Below are positions 35,089 through 42,994 of a stretch of DNA of 64,000 nt, piece after piece (position 1 is the first letter of the stretch; every line of letters begins with the position of its first letter). The stretch covers positions 3,677,679-3,741,678 of the forward strand of contig NZ_CP110341.1 of NCBI RefSeq assembly GCF_026013965.1. Direction: 5' to 3'. This stretch comes from Brevibacterium sp. JSBI002. Lineage in GTDB: Bacteria > Actinomycetota > Actinomycetes > Actinomycetales > Brevibacteriaceae. Position numbers and translations under genes: made by a program. The notes beneath the pieces were generated by a model. It searched no databases and was not told the origin of the DNA. It saw nothing but the letters and a program-made list of their open reading frames with translations.

Positions 35089-35547
35089 TCAGGCCTTGCC
35101 GATGACCTCGAACTTGATCTTCGCGGTGATCTCGTCGCCGACGCGCACAACAGCGTTGTAGCTGCCGGGGGTCTTGACGTGACCGGTCAGGGCGACCTGA
35201 CGGCGATCGAACTCGCGTCCGGTCGCGGTCTGCAGGGCCTCGGCCACGAGGGCAGGGGTGACAGCGCCGAAGAGGCGACCGTTCTTACCGGCCTTCATGT
35301 CGATGCGAGCCGTCGTCGACTCGAGTTCGCCCTTGACCTTGATGGCTTCGTCGTGATCGGCGATCTGCTTGGCCTGGCGGGCCTTACGCAGAGCCTCGAT
35401 GTGCTTCTCAGCGCCGGCGGACCAGGCCGAAGCCCAGCCACGAGGCAGAAGCAGGTTGCGTGCGTATCCGGCACGAACCTCGACGACGTCGCCGGCGGCA
35501 CCGAGGCCGTCGACTTCCTGGTTCAGAATCACTTTGCGGTTAGGCAT
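35089..35547 (-). CDS. rplI: Ribosomal protein bL9
   Basis: A 152-residue bL9, of the large ribosomal subunit. The N-terminal domain is recognisable as KVILNQEVDGLGAAGDVVEV and RAGYARNLLLPRGWAS, followed by the long connecting helix and a C-terminal RNA-binding domain. It is the last gene of the rpsF-ssb-rpsR-rplI operon, 16 bases after rpsR. Length and domain order are normal. The start ATG at 35547 has GGAGGG upstream. Confidence 0.97.
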   Translation of the reverse strand: MPNRKVILNQEVDGLGAAGDVVEVRAGYARNLLLPRGWASAWSAGAEKHIEALRKARQAKQIADHDEAIKVKGELESTTARIDMKAGKNGRLFGAVTPALVAEALQTATGREFDRRQVALTGHVKTPGSYNAVVRVGDEITAKIKFEVIGKA

Positions 35548-35563
35548 TATTCTTTCCCTCCGA

Positions 35564-35803
35564 TCAGCGAGCTGAGCTCGAGTAGGGCAGAAGTGCCATC
35601 TCGCGGGCGTTCTTGACGGCCTTTGCGATGACGCGCTGTTCCTGCACGGTCACACCGGTGACGCGACGTGCACGGATCTTGCCGCGGTCGGAAATGAACT
35701 TACGGAGCGTAGCGGTGTCCTTGTAGTGGATGTTCGCCGCTTCGCCCTTCTTGAGCGGATTAGCCTTCTTCTTGATAGGCTTCCGGATCTCTGGCTTTGC
35801 CAT
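35564..35803 (-). CDS. rpsR: Ribosomal protein bS18
   Basis: A 79-residue bS18 of the small subunit, with the signature [20 protein letters not shown] and [19 protein letters not shown], and a basic N-terminus. No zinc-binding cysteines are present, so this is the cysteine-free paralogue type. It lies 47 bases after ssb and 16 before rplI. It partners with bS6, encoded by the first gene of the operon. Confidence 0.97.
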   Translation of the reverse strand: MAKPEIRKPIKKKANPLKKGEAANIHYKDTATLRKFISDRGKIRARRVTGVTVQEQRVIAKAVKNAREMALLPYSSSAR

Positions 35804-35850
35804 GAGTATCTCCTGTTAACGAATGTCTCGAAATGTCGTGAAGACGTGGA

Positions 35851-36471
35851 TCAGAACGGGGGTTCATCGGCGCCGGGGTTGCCCCAGCCGCCGTTGCCGC
35901 TCTGCGGGTTCGATGATGCCCACGGGTCATTGGCGGGTGCGTTGCCGCCGCCCTGGCTGTAACCGCCCTGGCGCTGTCCACCCTGCTGAGGGTTGTTGCC
36001 CCAACCGGAGGACTGCTGGTTGCCGAAGCCGCCCTGCTGGCCGCCTCCGCCCTGGTTGCCTCCGCCGAAGTTGCCGCCGCCACCGCCGAAGTTTCCTCCG
36101 CCGCTGGGGTTGTTCTTCGAGACCTGTGCGGTGGCGCGTCGCAGGCTGGGGCCGACTTCGTCGACGTCCAGCTCCATGACCGTGCGCTTCTCGCCTTCCT
36201 TGGTCTCGAAGGACCGGGACTTCAGTCGGCCCTGAACGATGACCCGAGTACCGCGCTGCAGAGATTCGGCGACGTTCTCTCCCATTTCACGCCACACCGA
36301 GCAGCGGAGGAAGAGAGTCTCTCCGTCCTTGAACTCGTTGGCCTGACGGTCGAAGATACGCGGCGTCGAGGCCACGGTGAAGTTTGCGACTGCCGCACCG
36401 TTCGGTGTGAAGCGCAGTTCGGGATCGCTGGTGAGGTTCCCGACGACCGTGATGACTGTTTCGCCTGCCAT
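35851..36471 (-). CDS. ssb: Single-stranded DNA-binding protein
   Basis: A 206-residue SSB: an OB-fold (residues 1-115, with [17 protein letters not shown] and [20 protein letters not shown]), a Gly/Asn/Gln-rich flexible linker (about 125-195) and the acidic C-terminal tip DEPPF that recruits partner proteins. It coats single-stranded DNA in replication, repair and recombination. It is placed between rpsF and rpsR, as in many bacteria. The linker is long and repetitive but within the actinobacterial range. Confidence 0.97.
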   Translation of the reverse strand: MAGETVITVVGNLTSDPELRFTPNGAAVANFTVASTPRIFDRQANEFKDGETLFLRCSVWREMGENVAESLQRGTRVIVQGRLKSRSFETKEGEKRTVMELDVDEVGPSLRRATAQVSKNNPSGGGNFGGGGGNFGGGNQGGGGQQGGFGNQQSSGWGNNPQQGGQRQGGYSQGGGNAPANDPWASSNPQSGNGGWGNPGADEPPF

Positions 36472-36505
36472 TGAATCTCCTAGAAGCGAGGTAGCTTAAG
36501 ATGCC

Positions 36506-36796
36506 TTACTTGGCGTCCGGGCGGAGGATCTTCGTACGCAGAACGGACTCGTTGAGTCCGAGCTGACGATCGAGTTCCTTGGTCGTTGCAGGCTCGGCGT
36601 GGAAATCAACCACGACGTAGTAGCCTTCGGACTTCTTCTGGATCTCGTACGCGAAGCGACGACGTCCCCAGATATCCACGTTGTCGACGGTGCCGTTCTC
36701 AGCCGGGACAACCTTGATCAGGTTGTTCACGGTGTCAGCCAGCGTCCGCTCTTCGAGGTCGTTATCAAGAATGAGCATGAGCTCGTACTTACGCAT
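36506..36796 (-). CDS. rpsF: Ribosomal protein bS6
   Basis: A 96-residue bS6, full length, opening [19 protein letters not shown], with the strand [20 protein letters not shown] and the conserved [12 protein letters not shown] end. It forms a dimer with bS18 on the 30S platform. First gene of the rpsF-ssb-rpsR-rplI operon. An AGGAGG ribosome site sits 10 bases before the ATG and can be sequestered by the leader structure. Confidence 0.97.
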   Translation of the reverse strand: MRKYELMLILDNDLEERTLADTVNNLIKVVPAENGTVDNVDIWGRRRFAYEIQKKSEGYYVVVDFHAEPATTKELDRQLGLNESVLRTKILRPDAK

Positions 36797-36806
36797 ATGT
36801 CACCCA

Positions 36807-36849
36807 CCTCCTCTGGTCTTTACGGCCATGGTCGGTCCATGGCAGGAGG
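36807..36849 (-). promoter_or_regulatory. Putative S6:S18-binding leader of rpsF
   Basis: In the leader, CCTCCT (36844-36849) can pair with the AGGAGG ribosome site (36807-36812). Inside lies a hairpin CCATGG-ACCGA-CCATGG whose loop contains CCG, plus a second CCG. Known S6:S18 autoregulatory leaders carry a conserved CCG and control access to the ribosome site. The pairing is read from sequence; binding is inferred. Confidence 0.5.
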
Positions 36850-36905
36850 GTATATGCACGTCCGCCCCCGGTCTCATGATCGTCACGAAATGGGAACAGA
36901 CCTCA
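36850..36905 (-). promoter_or_regulatory. Probable promoter of the rpsF operon
   Basis: TATACC at about 36850-36855 with TGAGAC 16 bases further upstream (minus strand) forms a plausible -10/-35 pair just before the leader. Confidence 0.4.
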
Positions 36906-38279
36906 CTAGTCTAATCGACCGGTGCGCTGGCTGTCATGTCCGGATTCGTGCTCTTCCTTACGTCCAGCAGCCCGATCTTCCCGGCCGTCGCCAGGATCGT
37001 CGATATCCTCTCGCCGAGGCGGCGCCGACGCAGCCGTGCGACCGCGGATACCGCGCCGGTAGAGGTTCTCACCGGCCATGATCACGACGAGGACGAGAGC
37101 GAGCAGCCTCAGCAGGGTGAACAGGGCGACGAAGGTGGAGTCGAGTCCCTCATCGACTTCGAATCCCGACACATCACCGAGTTGGACGGCGACGGCGAAG
37201 ACCGCCTCGGCGAGGGTCCAGACGATGAGCACCCACCAGCGGCGGACGGACAGGGCGATGAAGGGCAGCAGCCACAGGCTGTCCCAGGGCATGAGTCCCG
37301 GCGCCAGCAGCAGGCAGCCGCCGATGAGCAGGCATGCGGCTACGGCCGGGTCGACACCCGTGCGGCGGACCATGTAGAGGGAGACGGTGACGGCGAGGAC
37401 CACTCCGGCGCTGACGATGATCCACAGCGGGGCCCAGACGGACACGTCGCCGAGTTCGGCCATGAGCAGAATCGACGCGAAGGATCCGCCGTCGACGGCA
37501 TCGGAGTACCAGTGGATGATCCGGTCGATCGCGCTGAGATCGACGACGAGCAGCACCGCCGAGGTGAGAGTGGCCGCTGCGAGCATCATCCGCGGATTGC
37601 GCGGCCCCAGTCCGCGAGCCGGGTTCGGCCCGGCCACGGTCAGGGCGAGGAGCACGAGGAGGGCGAGTGGGTTGATGAACGTCGCAATGCCCAGCAGCAC
37701 ACCGGCCAACCACCCGCGCGGGCGCAGCGGTGGGGTTCCGAAGAAGATGACCATCGCCCACACCGCCAGGGCGAGGGCGATCGGGTCGAGAGTGGAGCCG
37801 AGGGTGAAGAGGATAAGCGGGGAGGCGAAGACCGCGACCAGCCACCCCCGGAAGCGGGCAAGGACGAGGAGTCCCGCGCCGAGTGCCGCGATCCCTGCGG
37901 TGTTGAGCAGGAGCACGACGACCATGAAGAGGGAGACGTCGTTGGTGAACAGGTGGAACAGGTCGACCAGGCGAGCTTCCAGCGGGGCCAGGGCCGCCGC
38001 TCCGCCGTGTGCGCGCCCAAGTACCTCGGGGTTGGTGCCACCGAGGAAAGCTGTGGACAGCGGCCCTGCGCACATCCTCGCCGAGGCGGCCGGCTGTTCG
38101 TATCCCGAGCTCAGACACGGACCCTGCAGAGCCAGAGCGAGGAAGGTGGTGACGCCGAGGACCGCAGCCAGCGCAGAGGCCTGCGCGCTGCGGAACCGGC
38201 GACCGGCAGCACCGAGGTGAATGCCGACCGGACCGCCGAGCAGGGGCTCGGCGATCCGGGTGCTGGACTTCGAGGGCAT
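36906..38279 (-). CDS. GT87-like polytopic membrane protein
   Basis: A 457-residue integral membrane protein with about 11 hydrophobic helices and a GT-C-like fold. Features include a first periplasmic loop with cysteines and proline (GPCLSSGYEQPAASARMCAG), an aromatic/basic loop, and a charged cytosolic C-terminal tail (GREDRAAGRKEEHES). Actinobacteria often carry a glycosyltransferase-87 type gene next to ponA, so it may be a mannosyl- or arabinosyl-transferase using a polyprenyl donor; no active-site residue is certain. A -10 box at six bases before the ATG suggests a leaderless message. It reads toward rpsF. Confidence 0.7.
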   Translation of the reverse strand: MPSKSSTRIAEPLLGGPVGIHLGAAGRRFRSAQASALAAVLGVTTFLALALQGPCLSSGYEQPAASARMCAGPLSTAFLGGTNPEVLGRAHGGAAALAPLEARLVDLFHLFTNDVSLFMVVVLLLNTAGIAALGAGLLVLARFRGWLVAVFASPLILFTLGSTLDPIALALAVWAMVIFFGTPPLRPRGWLAGVLLGIATFINPLALLVLLALTVAGPNPARGLGPRNPRMMLAAATLTSAVLLVVDLSAIDRIIHWYSDAVDGGSFASILLMAELGDVSVWAPLWIIVSAGVVLAVTVSLYMVRRTGVDPAVAACLLIGGCLLLAPGLMPWDSLWLLPFIALSVRRWWVLIVWTLAEAVFAVAVQLGDVSGFEVDEGLDSTFVALFTLLRLLALVLVVIMAGENLYRRGIRGRTAASAPPRREDIDDPGDGREDRAAGRKEEHESGHDSQRTGRLD

Positions 38280-38285
38280 GACTCG

Positions 38286-38291
38286 AGGTTA
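38286..38291 (-). promoter_or_regulatory. Leaderless -10 element of the GT87-like gene
   Basis: TAACCT (minus strand) lies exactly six bases before the ATG at 38279. Confidence 0.45.
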
Positions 38292-38305
38292 CCGGTCAGC
38301 CACGA

Positions 38306-40699
38306 TCAATCGCCTCCGAGGTCCGCAGCACCGCCACCGTCGTTGTCACCGGGTTTGGGCGGATTTGGGATATCAGGTGGATCCACGGGGTTCGGTTCAT
38401 TGTCCCCAGGGGGGTCGCCGCCGTCTCCGCCATTGTCAGAGCCGTTATCGCCGCCGCCCGACGAACCGTCCTTCGAATCCTTACCGTCGGAGTCCTTCGA
38501 ACCTTCGTCGGAGCCGTCCTCCGAGCCCTCTTCCTTGCCCTTTTCGTCGCCGTCCGAGTCTTTGTCCTTCTCGTCCTTCGGCGTCTCGATCGGAGCCTTG
38601 GTCTCCTTGTCCTCGTCTCCGTCGCTGTTGTCAGCGGGAGCCTTGGGCTCAGGTTCTTCCTTCGGCTCGGGCTTCGGAGCGGCCGGCTCATTCGTGTTCT
38701 TCGGCTTCGGCTTATCGGGAAGCTCGCCCCGGGCCGGGAACTGTTCGACCTTCTCACCCTGGAGGGCCTTCTGCATGTAGTCGGTCCACACCTGCACGGG
38801 GAACGAACCACCGGTGACCTCACCGCGACCGCCGAAGGAGCCGATAGACACGGACTTTCCGTCGACCTCGCGATAGAGCACGACCGAGGTGGCGAGGTTC
38901 GGTGTGTAACCGGAGAACCATGCGGCCTTGTTCTCGTTCGTCGTACCGGTCTTGCCGGCGGCAGGACGACCGAGGTTCTGGGCGTAGCTGCCCGAACCAC
39001 CCTGAACGACCTGGCTCAGGGCGTACGAGGTCTCGGCACCAACTGCCTTGTCGAAGACGCGCTTGCCCTTGGTTTCGGCCTTGTACACTTCCTCGTCCTC
39101 GGCACCCTTCGTGACCTTCTTGATCGAGTGCGTCTCGTGGTGCACGCCGTTTGCCGCAAAGGTCGCGTACGCCGAAGCCATATCGATGGGCTTGACGCTG
39201 GGCGTACCGAGCACATTGGAGGGGTTCGGGGTCAGACCGATCGAGCAGCCGCCGGTATCCCCGGTCTTCATCTCCTTGTCGGTGCAGTTCTCGCTCAGAC
39301 CCGCACGTTCGGCGACGTCGACAGTCTTGTCGGGCCCGACCTGCACGTTGAGTGCCGCATAGGCTGTGTTGATCGAGGACTGCGTCGCCTTGAGCAGGCT
39401 CACCGGGCCATAGCTTGAGCCGCCGAAGTTGCGCACCGGCCACGGCGTGCCGTCGTTGTTGAGCACCGTCGGGCTGGCACCGGGATAGGAATCGGTCAGC
39501 CTGACACCGTTCTCCAGACCTGCGACGAGCGCGAATGGCTTGAACGTCGATCCGGCCTGCACATGGCTCTGTGTCGAGGCGTTGAACGCCTGGTCGAGGT
39601 AGTTCTTACCGCCGTAGAAGGCTTCGATTCCGCCGTTGTCCGGGTCGATCGAGACGAGGCCGGCCTGCATTCCTTCGGGCTGGTCCTGGGGAAGCGTCTT
39701 GATGGCCTGCTCAGCGGCCTTCATCCGATCCTTGTCGAAGGTGGTGACGATGTTGTAGCCACCGCGGTCGAGCTGGGCCTCATCGATATCGAGCTTGCGC
39801 AGGGCTTCACGACGGACGAAGTCCCACATGTAGCCCTTCTGCCCGGACAGCGAGGATTCCTTGTTCTGCTTCCTCACTTCGGGCATCTCTACCTTGGCGG
39901 CCTGCTCCTCGGTGATGAAGCCTTCGTCGACCATGTTCTTGACCACGTAGTCGAAGCGGTCCTGATAGGCCTCGGGATTGTCCGAAGGATCGGCGGCACC
40001 CGGGCGCTGGATCATCGCGGCAAGCAGAGCGGACTCGCTGACATTGAGTTCCGAGGCCGGCTTGTCGAAATAGTTCTGAGATGCCACTTCGATTCCGTAG
40101 GAACGACGACCGAGGTAGATGGTGTTGAGGTAGTTCGCGAGGATCTCGTCCTTCGACTGCTGCTGGTCGATCTTGAGCGAGATGAACATCTCCTTGACCT
40201 TGCGATCAAGCGAATGCTCGTTCGTGAGGTAGAAGTTCTTCACGTACTGCTGGGTGATCGTCGAACCGCCACCCGCGTACTTGTTCGTGGCCACGCCGAC
40301 GACAGCACGCGAGAGACCCTTGATGGAAATACCACGGTTCTCGTAGAACGAGGTGTCCTCGGCAGCGATCGCAGCCTTCTGCATGGGTTCGGAGATTTCA
40401 TCGATCTCCACTGACTTGCGGTCCTCGACCTTGTACTGACCGATCGGCGTCTTGCCGTCGCTGTAGTAGATCGTCGAGGTCTGACCGGTGGCCTCGAGGT
40501 TCGGCTCGGGGATGTCCGTTGCAGCATAGCCGATGGCGAAAGCCACGCACAGAGCGATGACAAGGCTGAGCCCGCCGACTACGAGTACACGGATGCTCGG
40601 CAGGAAACGGGTGCATCCGCTCACACCCGCTCGCGGGTAGTTGAGCAGGTTCTTCGTATTCCTGCCGATGTTTTTGGCTGTGTGTTGTCCCTTAGCCAC
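38306..40699 (-). CDS. ponA: Bifunctional penicillin-binding protein (class A PBP)
   Basis: A 797-residue class A PBP. After a basic cytosolic start and one membrane helix (LVVGGLSLVIALCVAFAIGY), the GT51 glycosyltransferase part carries AAEDTSFYENRG and GGGSTITQQYVKNFY. The transpeptidase part has the serine in STFKPFALVAGL, SxN in SSINTAYAAL and KTGT in AGKTGTTNENKAAWF. The C-terminal 160 residues are a Pro/Lys/Asp/Gly-rich tail outside the membrane, longer than usual. It polymerises and cross-links peptidoglycan. The GTG start is preceded by AGGACC. Confidence 0.95.
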   Translation of the reverse strand: MAKGQHTAKNIGRNTKNLLNYPRAGVSGCTRFLPSIRVLVVGGLSLVIALCVAFAIGYAATDIPEPNLEATGQTSTIYYSDGKTPIGQYKVEDRKSVEIDEISEPMQKAAIAAEDTSFYENRGISIKGLSRAVVGVATNKYAGGGSTITQQYVKNFYLTNEHSLDRKVKEMFISLKIDQQQSKDEILANYLNTIYLGRRSYGIEVASQNYFDKPASELNVSESALLAAMIQRPGAADPSDNPEAYQDRFDYVVKNMVDEGFITEEQAAKVEMPEVRKQNKESSLSGQKGYMWDFVRREALRKLDIDEAQLDRGGYNIVTTFDKDRMKAAEQAIKTLPQDQPEGMQAGLVSIDPDNGGIEAFYGGKNYLDQAFNASTQSHVQAGSTFKPFALVAGLENGVRLTDSYPGASPTVLNNDGTPWPVRNFGGSSYGPVSLLKATQSSINTAYAALNVQVGPDKTVDVAERAGLSENCTDKEMKTGDTGGCSIGLTPNPSNVLGTPSVKPIDMASAYATFAANGVHHETHSIKKVTKGAEDEEVYKAETKGKRVFDKAVGAETSYALSQVVQGGSGSYAQNLGRPAAGKTGTTNENKAAWFSGYTPNLATSVVLYREVDGKSVSIGSFGGRGEVTGGSFPVQVWTDYMQKALQGEKVEQFPARGELPDKPKPKNTNEPAAPKPEPKEEPEPKAPADNSDGDEDKETKAPIETPKDEKDKDSDGDEKGKEEGSEDGSDEGSKDSDGKDSKDGSSGGGDNGSDNGGDGGDPPGDNEPNPVDPPDIPNPPKPGDNDGGGAADLGGD

Positions 40700-41179
40700 C
40701 CAAGGTCCTCCAGGTCAGTCAGCCTGCCGCAATGCGTGGCGACGAGGTCCGAAAAAGGTCAAAGACGCCAATCAGTCTCGCACGCATTCATTAGTAGAGG
40801 ATGAAAAAGTGCTGAGCCTGACACCCTGCAGACACGCCAGGTTACCGAACCGTTCTCAGAGTAACCCCGCATTCGGCATCTCACCAGGCATTTTACTTGA
40901 CTGCGGGAGAATCAACCGTGACGAGTGCGTGTTTGCTCACATTCAAACGTCTGCCCGCAGATCAGTCTTCGCCGCCACAAGTCCGTCACCAGCCAAGGCA
41001 CCTCGACCATGCGCGCGTACCTTCTCGTTCATGCATGCGCGTACCTTCTCGTTCATGCATGCGCGTACTTTTCCGCAGGTGCCGCCAGCCGCGACGCCTC
41101 GTTCAAGCGGCCCAGCGCTTCGCCGCACGTGTACGGGCTGAAAAGTGCTGTGCTGCTTGAACGAGAGTCGCGGAGCCGC
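40700..41179. other. Gene-free interval between ponA and the acyl-CoA synthetase gene
   Basis: About 480 bases. It should hold the ponA promoter and the end of the acyl-CoA synthetase transcript. It contains a 24-bp tandem repeat (41013-41068). I see no convincing gene; the short frames here merely translate the repeats. Confidence 0.6.
41013..41068. repeat. 24-bp tandem repeat
   Basis: Two exact 24-bp units (41013-41036 and 41037-41060) starting GCGCGTACCTTCTCG, plus the first 8 bases of a third. It lies between ponA and the acyl-CoA synthetase gene. The origin and function are unknown; slippage is likely. Confidence 0.8.
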
Positions 41180-42886
41180 TCAGCTCTTGAGGTCGAAGTC
41201 CGTATCGGCGTACTCGTTGCCCTCGACGACAGGTTCGCCGCTGAACGGATGCAGCTGGTCTTCGCGGGCCCGCAGCTCGACGCGACGGATCTTGCCGGAG
41301 ATCGTCTTCGGCAGCTCGGCGAACTCGAGGCGTCGGATGCGCTTGTACGGTGCCAGGTGCTCACGGCAGTAGGTGAGGATCGACCGTGCTGTATCGGCAT
41401 CGGCAGCGAACTTGCTCGAGACGACGACATACGCCTTGGGCACAGCCAGTCGCACCGGATCCGGCGAGGGCACGACGGCCGCCTCGGCGACGGCCTCGTG
41501 TTCGATGAGCACGCTTTCGAGTTCGAAGGGGGAGAGACGGTAGTCGCTGGCCTTGAACACGTCATCGGCGCGACCGACATAGGTGATGTAGCCGTCCTCA
41601 TCCCGGGATGCCACATCACCGGTGTGGTAGACGCCGCCTTCGAAGGCCTCTGCGGTCTTCTCCGGGTTGCTCCAGTATCCGGTCGTCAGGCCGATGGGTC
41701 GGGGATCGAGGCGCAGGCAGATCTCGCCCTCGTCGCCTTCCTCACCGGTCGCCGGGTCGATGAGCACGACATCGAATCCGGGCAGAGCCTTGCCCATCGA
41801 ACCGTATTTGAGCTCCTGATCGGGAGAGTTGCCGATCTGCAGAGTCGACTCGGTCTGACCGAACCCGTCGCGGATGAGCACACCCCATTCGCTGTGAACG
41901 CGGTCGATGATCTCGGGATTGAGGGGTTCACCGGCGCCGAGAGCCTTCGTCGGAGGGTTCTTCAGGTGGCTGAGGTCGGCCTGGATGAGCATGCGCCACA
42001 CGGTCGGCGGGGCACAGAAGCTCGTCACTCCCACGCGATCCATCGTCTCCATGAGGGCGTTGGCGTCGAAGCGGGAGTAGTTATAGAGGAAGACGCATGC
42101 CTCGGCGATCCACGGGGTGAAGATATTCGACCAGGCGTGCTTGGCCCACCCGGGCGAGGCGACATTGAGGTGGACGTCGCCGGGCGTCAGGCCCATCCAG
42201 TACATCGTCGAGAGATGACCGACGGGGTAGGAGACATGCGTGTGGGCGACCATCTTCGCCTTCGATGTGGTTCCCGAAGTGAAGTAGAGGAGCATCAGGT
42301 CATCGGCGCGGGAGGTGCCTTGAGGGTCGAATTCGGTGCTCTCATCATCGGCATCGGAGTAGCTGTAGTCCTGCTGGCGGGTGGGTTCCCCGCCGACGAC
42401 GATGCGCACGACTTCGACATCGACGTCATCGAACTTCGCCGCATCCTCGGCGCCGGCGACGACGAACTCGGCCTGCCCGCGCTCGGCCCGGTCGGTGAGG
42501 TCGATGGGGCCCAGCTGCGTGGTTGCCGGCATGAGCACGGCACCGAGCTTGATGCCTGCGAGCATCGTCTCCCACAGCTCGACCTGGTTGTTGAGCATGA
42601 CCATGACATGGTCGCCGCGCTTGACTCCGGCCCGGCGGAGATGATTCGCCACCTGGTTCGACCGGGCGGAGAGCTCCGCGAAGCTCCACTTGCCCTCAGA
42701 GCCGTCCTGCTCGACGATCCACAGAGCCGGCTTGTCGTTGTTCACGGCGATCTTGTCGAACCAGTCGAGTGCGAAGTTGAAGTGTGTGAAACGCGGCCAT
42801 TCGAATTGTTCGCGGGCGGCCTCGTAATCGCTGCGGAGCTCGATCAGCTTGTCTCGGGCAGCGCGGAACTCCTCGGTCACTGTCAT
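41180..42886 (-). CDS. Acyl-CoA synthetase, medium-chain type (AMP-binding)
   Basis: A 568-residue adenylate-forming enzyme. It joins a carboxylic acid to CoA using ATP. Core motifs: LLYFTSGTTSKAKMVAHTH (P-loop), YHTGDVASRDEDGYITYVGR, ADDVFKASDYRLSPFELESV, and the catalytic Lys in KTISGKIRRVELR. The pattern resembles acetyl/medium-chain ACSM-type enzymes; the exact acid is not known. The ATG at 42886 has GAGGAG upstream; the frame to 42937 extends into the promoter. A palindrome over the leader suggests a dedicated repressor. It forms a single-gene unit. Confidence 0.9.
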   Translation of the reverse strand: MTVTEEFRAARDKLIELRSDYEAAREQFEWPRFTHFNFALDWFDKIAVNNDKPALWIVEQDGSEGKWSFAELSARSNQVANHLRRAGVKRGDHVMVMLNNQVELWETMLAGIKLGAVLMPATTQLGPIDLTDRAERGQAEFVVAGAEDAAKFDDVDVEVVRIVVGGEPTRQQDYSYSDADDESTEFDPQGTSRADDLMLLYFTSGTTSKAKMVAHTHVSYPVGHLSTMYWMGLTPGDVHLNVASPGWAKHAWSNIFTPWIAEACVFLYNYSRFDANALMETMDRVGVTSFCAPPTVWRMLIQADLSHLKNPPTKALGAGEPLNPEIIDRVHSEWGVLIRDGFGQTESTLQIGNSPDQELKYGSMGKALPGFDVVLIDPATGEEGDEGEICLRLDPRPIGLTTGYWSNPEKTAEAFEGGVYHTGDVASRDEDGYITYVGRADDVFKASDYRLSPFELESVLIEHEAVAEAAVVPSPDPVRLAVPKAYVVVSSKFAADADTARSILTYCREHLAPYKRIRRLEFAELPKTISGKIRRVELRAREDQLHPFSGEPVVEGNEYADTDFDLKS

Positions 42887-42911
42887 TGTGGTCTCCTCAC
42901 CTTTCGCCACC

Positions 42912-42932
42912 GTCACATCATGTGACGTCACA
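42912..42932. promoter_or_regulatory. Operator-like palindromes upstream of the acyl-CoA synthetase gene
   Basis: Two overlapping palindromes: GTCACA-TCA-TGTGAC (42912-42926) and TGTGACGTCACA (42921-42932). They lie 26-46 bases before the ATG. A TetR- or FadR-type dimer site is a reasonable guess; the regulator is not in the window. Confidence 0.5.
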
Positions 42933-42994
42933 CACAAATCTAGACGATTACGAAGGTATCAGCACTGATCAGCCTGTGAGCAGGCGGGGGTCGG

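Noticed and set aside
36936..38780. A 614-codon open frame on the plus strand
   Set aside because: It is antisense to the GT87-like and ponA genes, has the composition of a shadow frame and ignores their strong homologies.
41013..41068. CRISPR-like repeats
   Set aside because: The units are directly adjacent with no spacers, and no cas genes are present.
40925..42925. A 666-codon open frame on the plus strand
   Set aside because: It is antisense to the acyl-CoA synthetase gene and begins in the tandem-repeat region.
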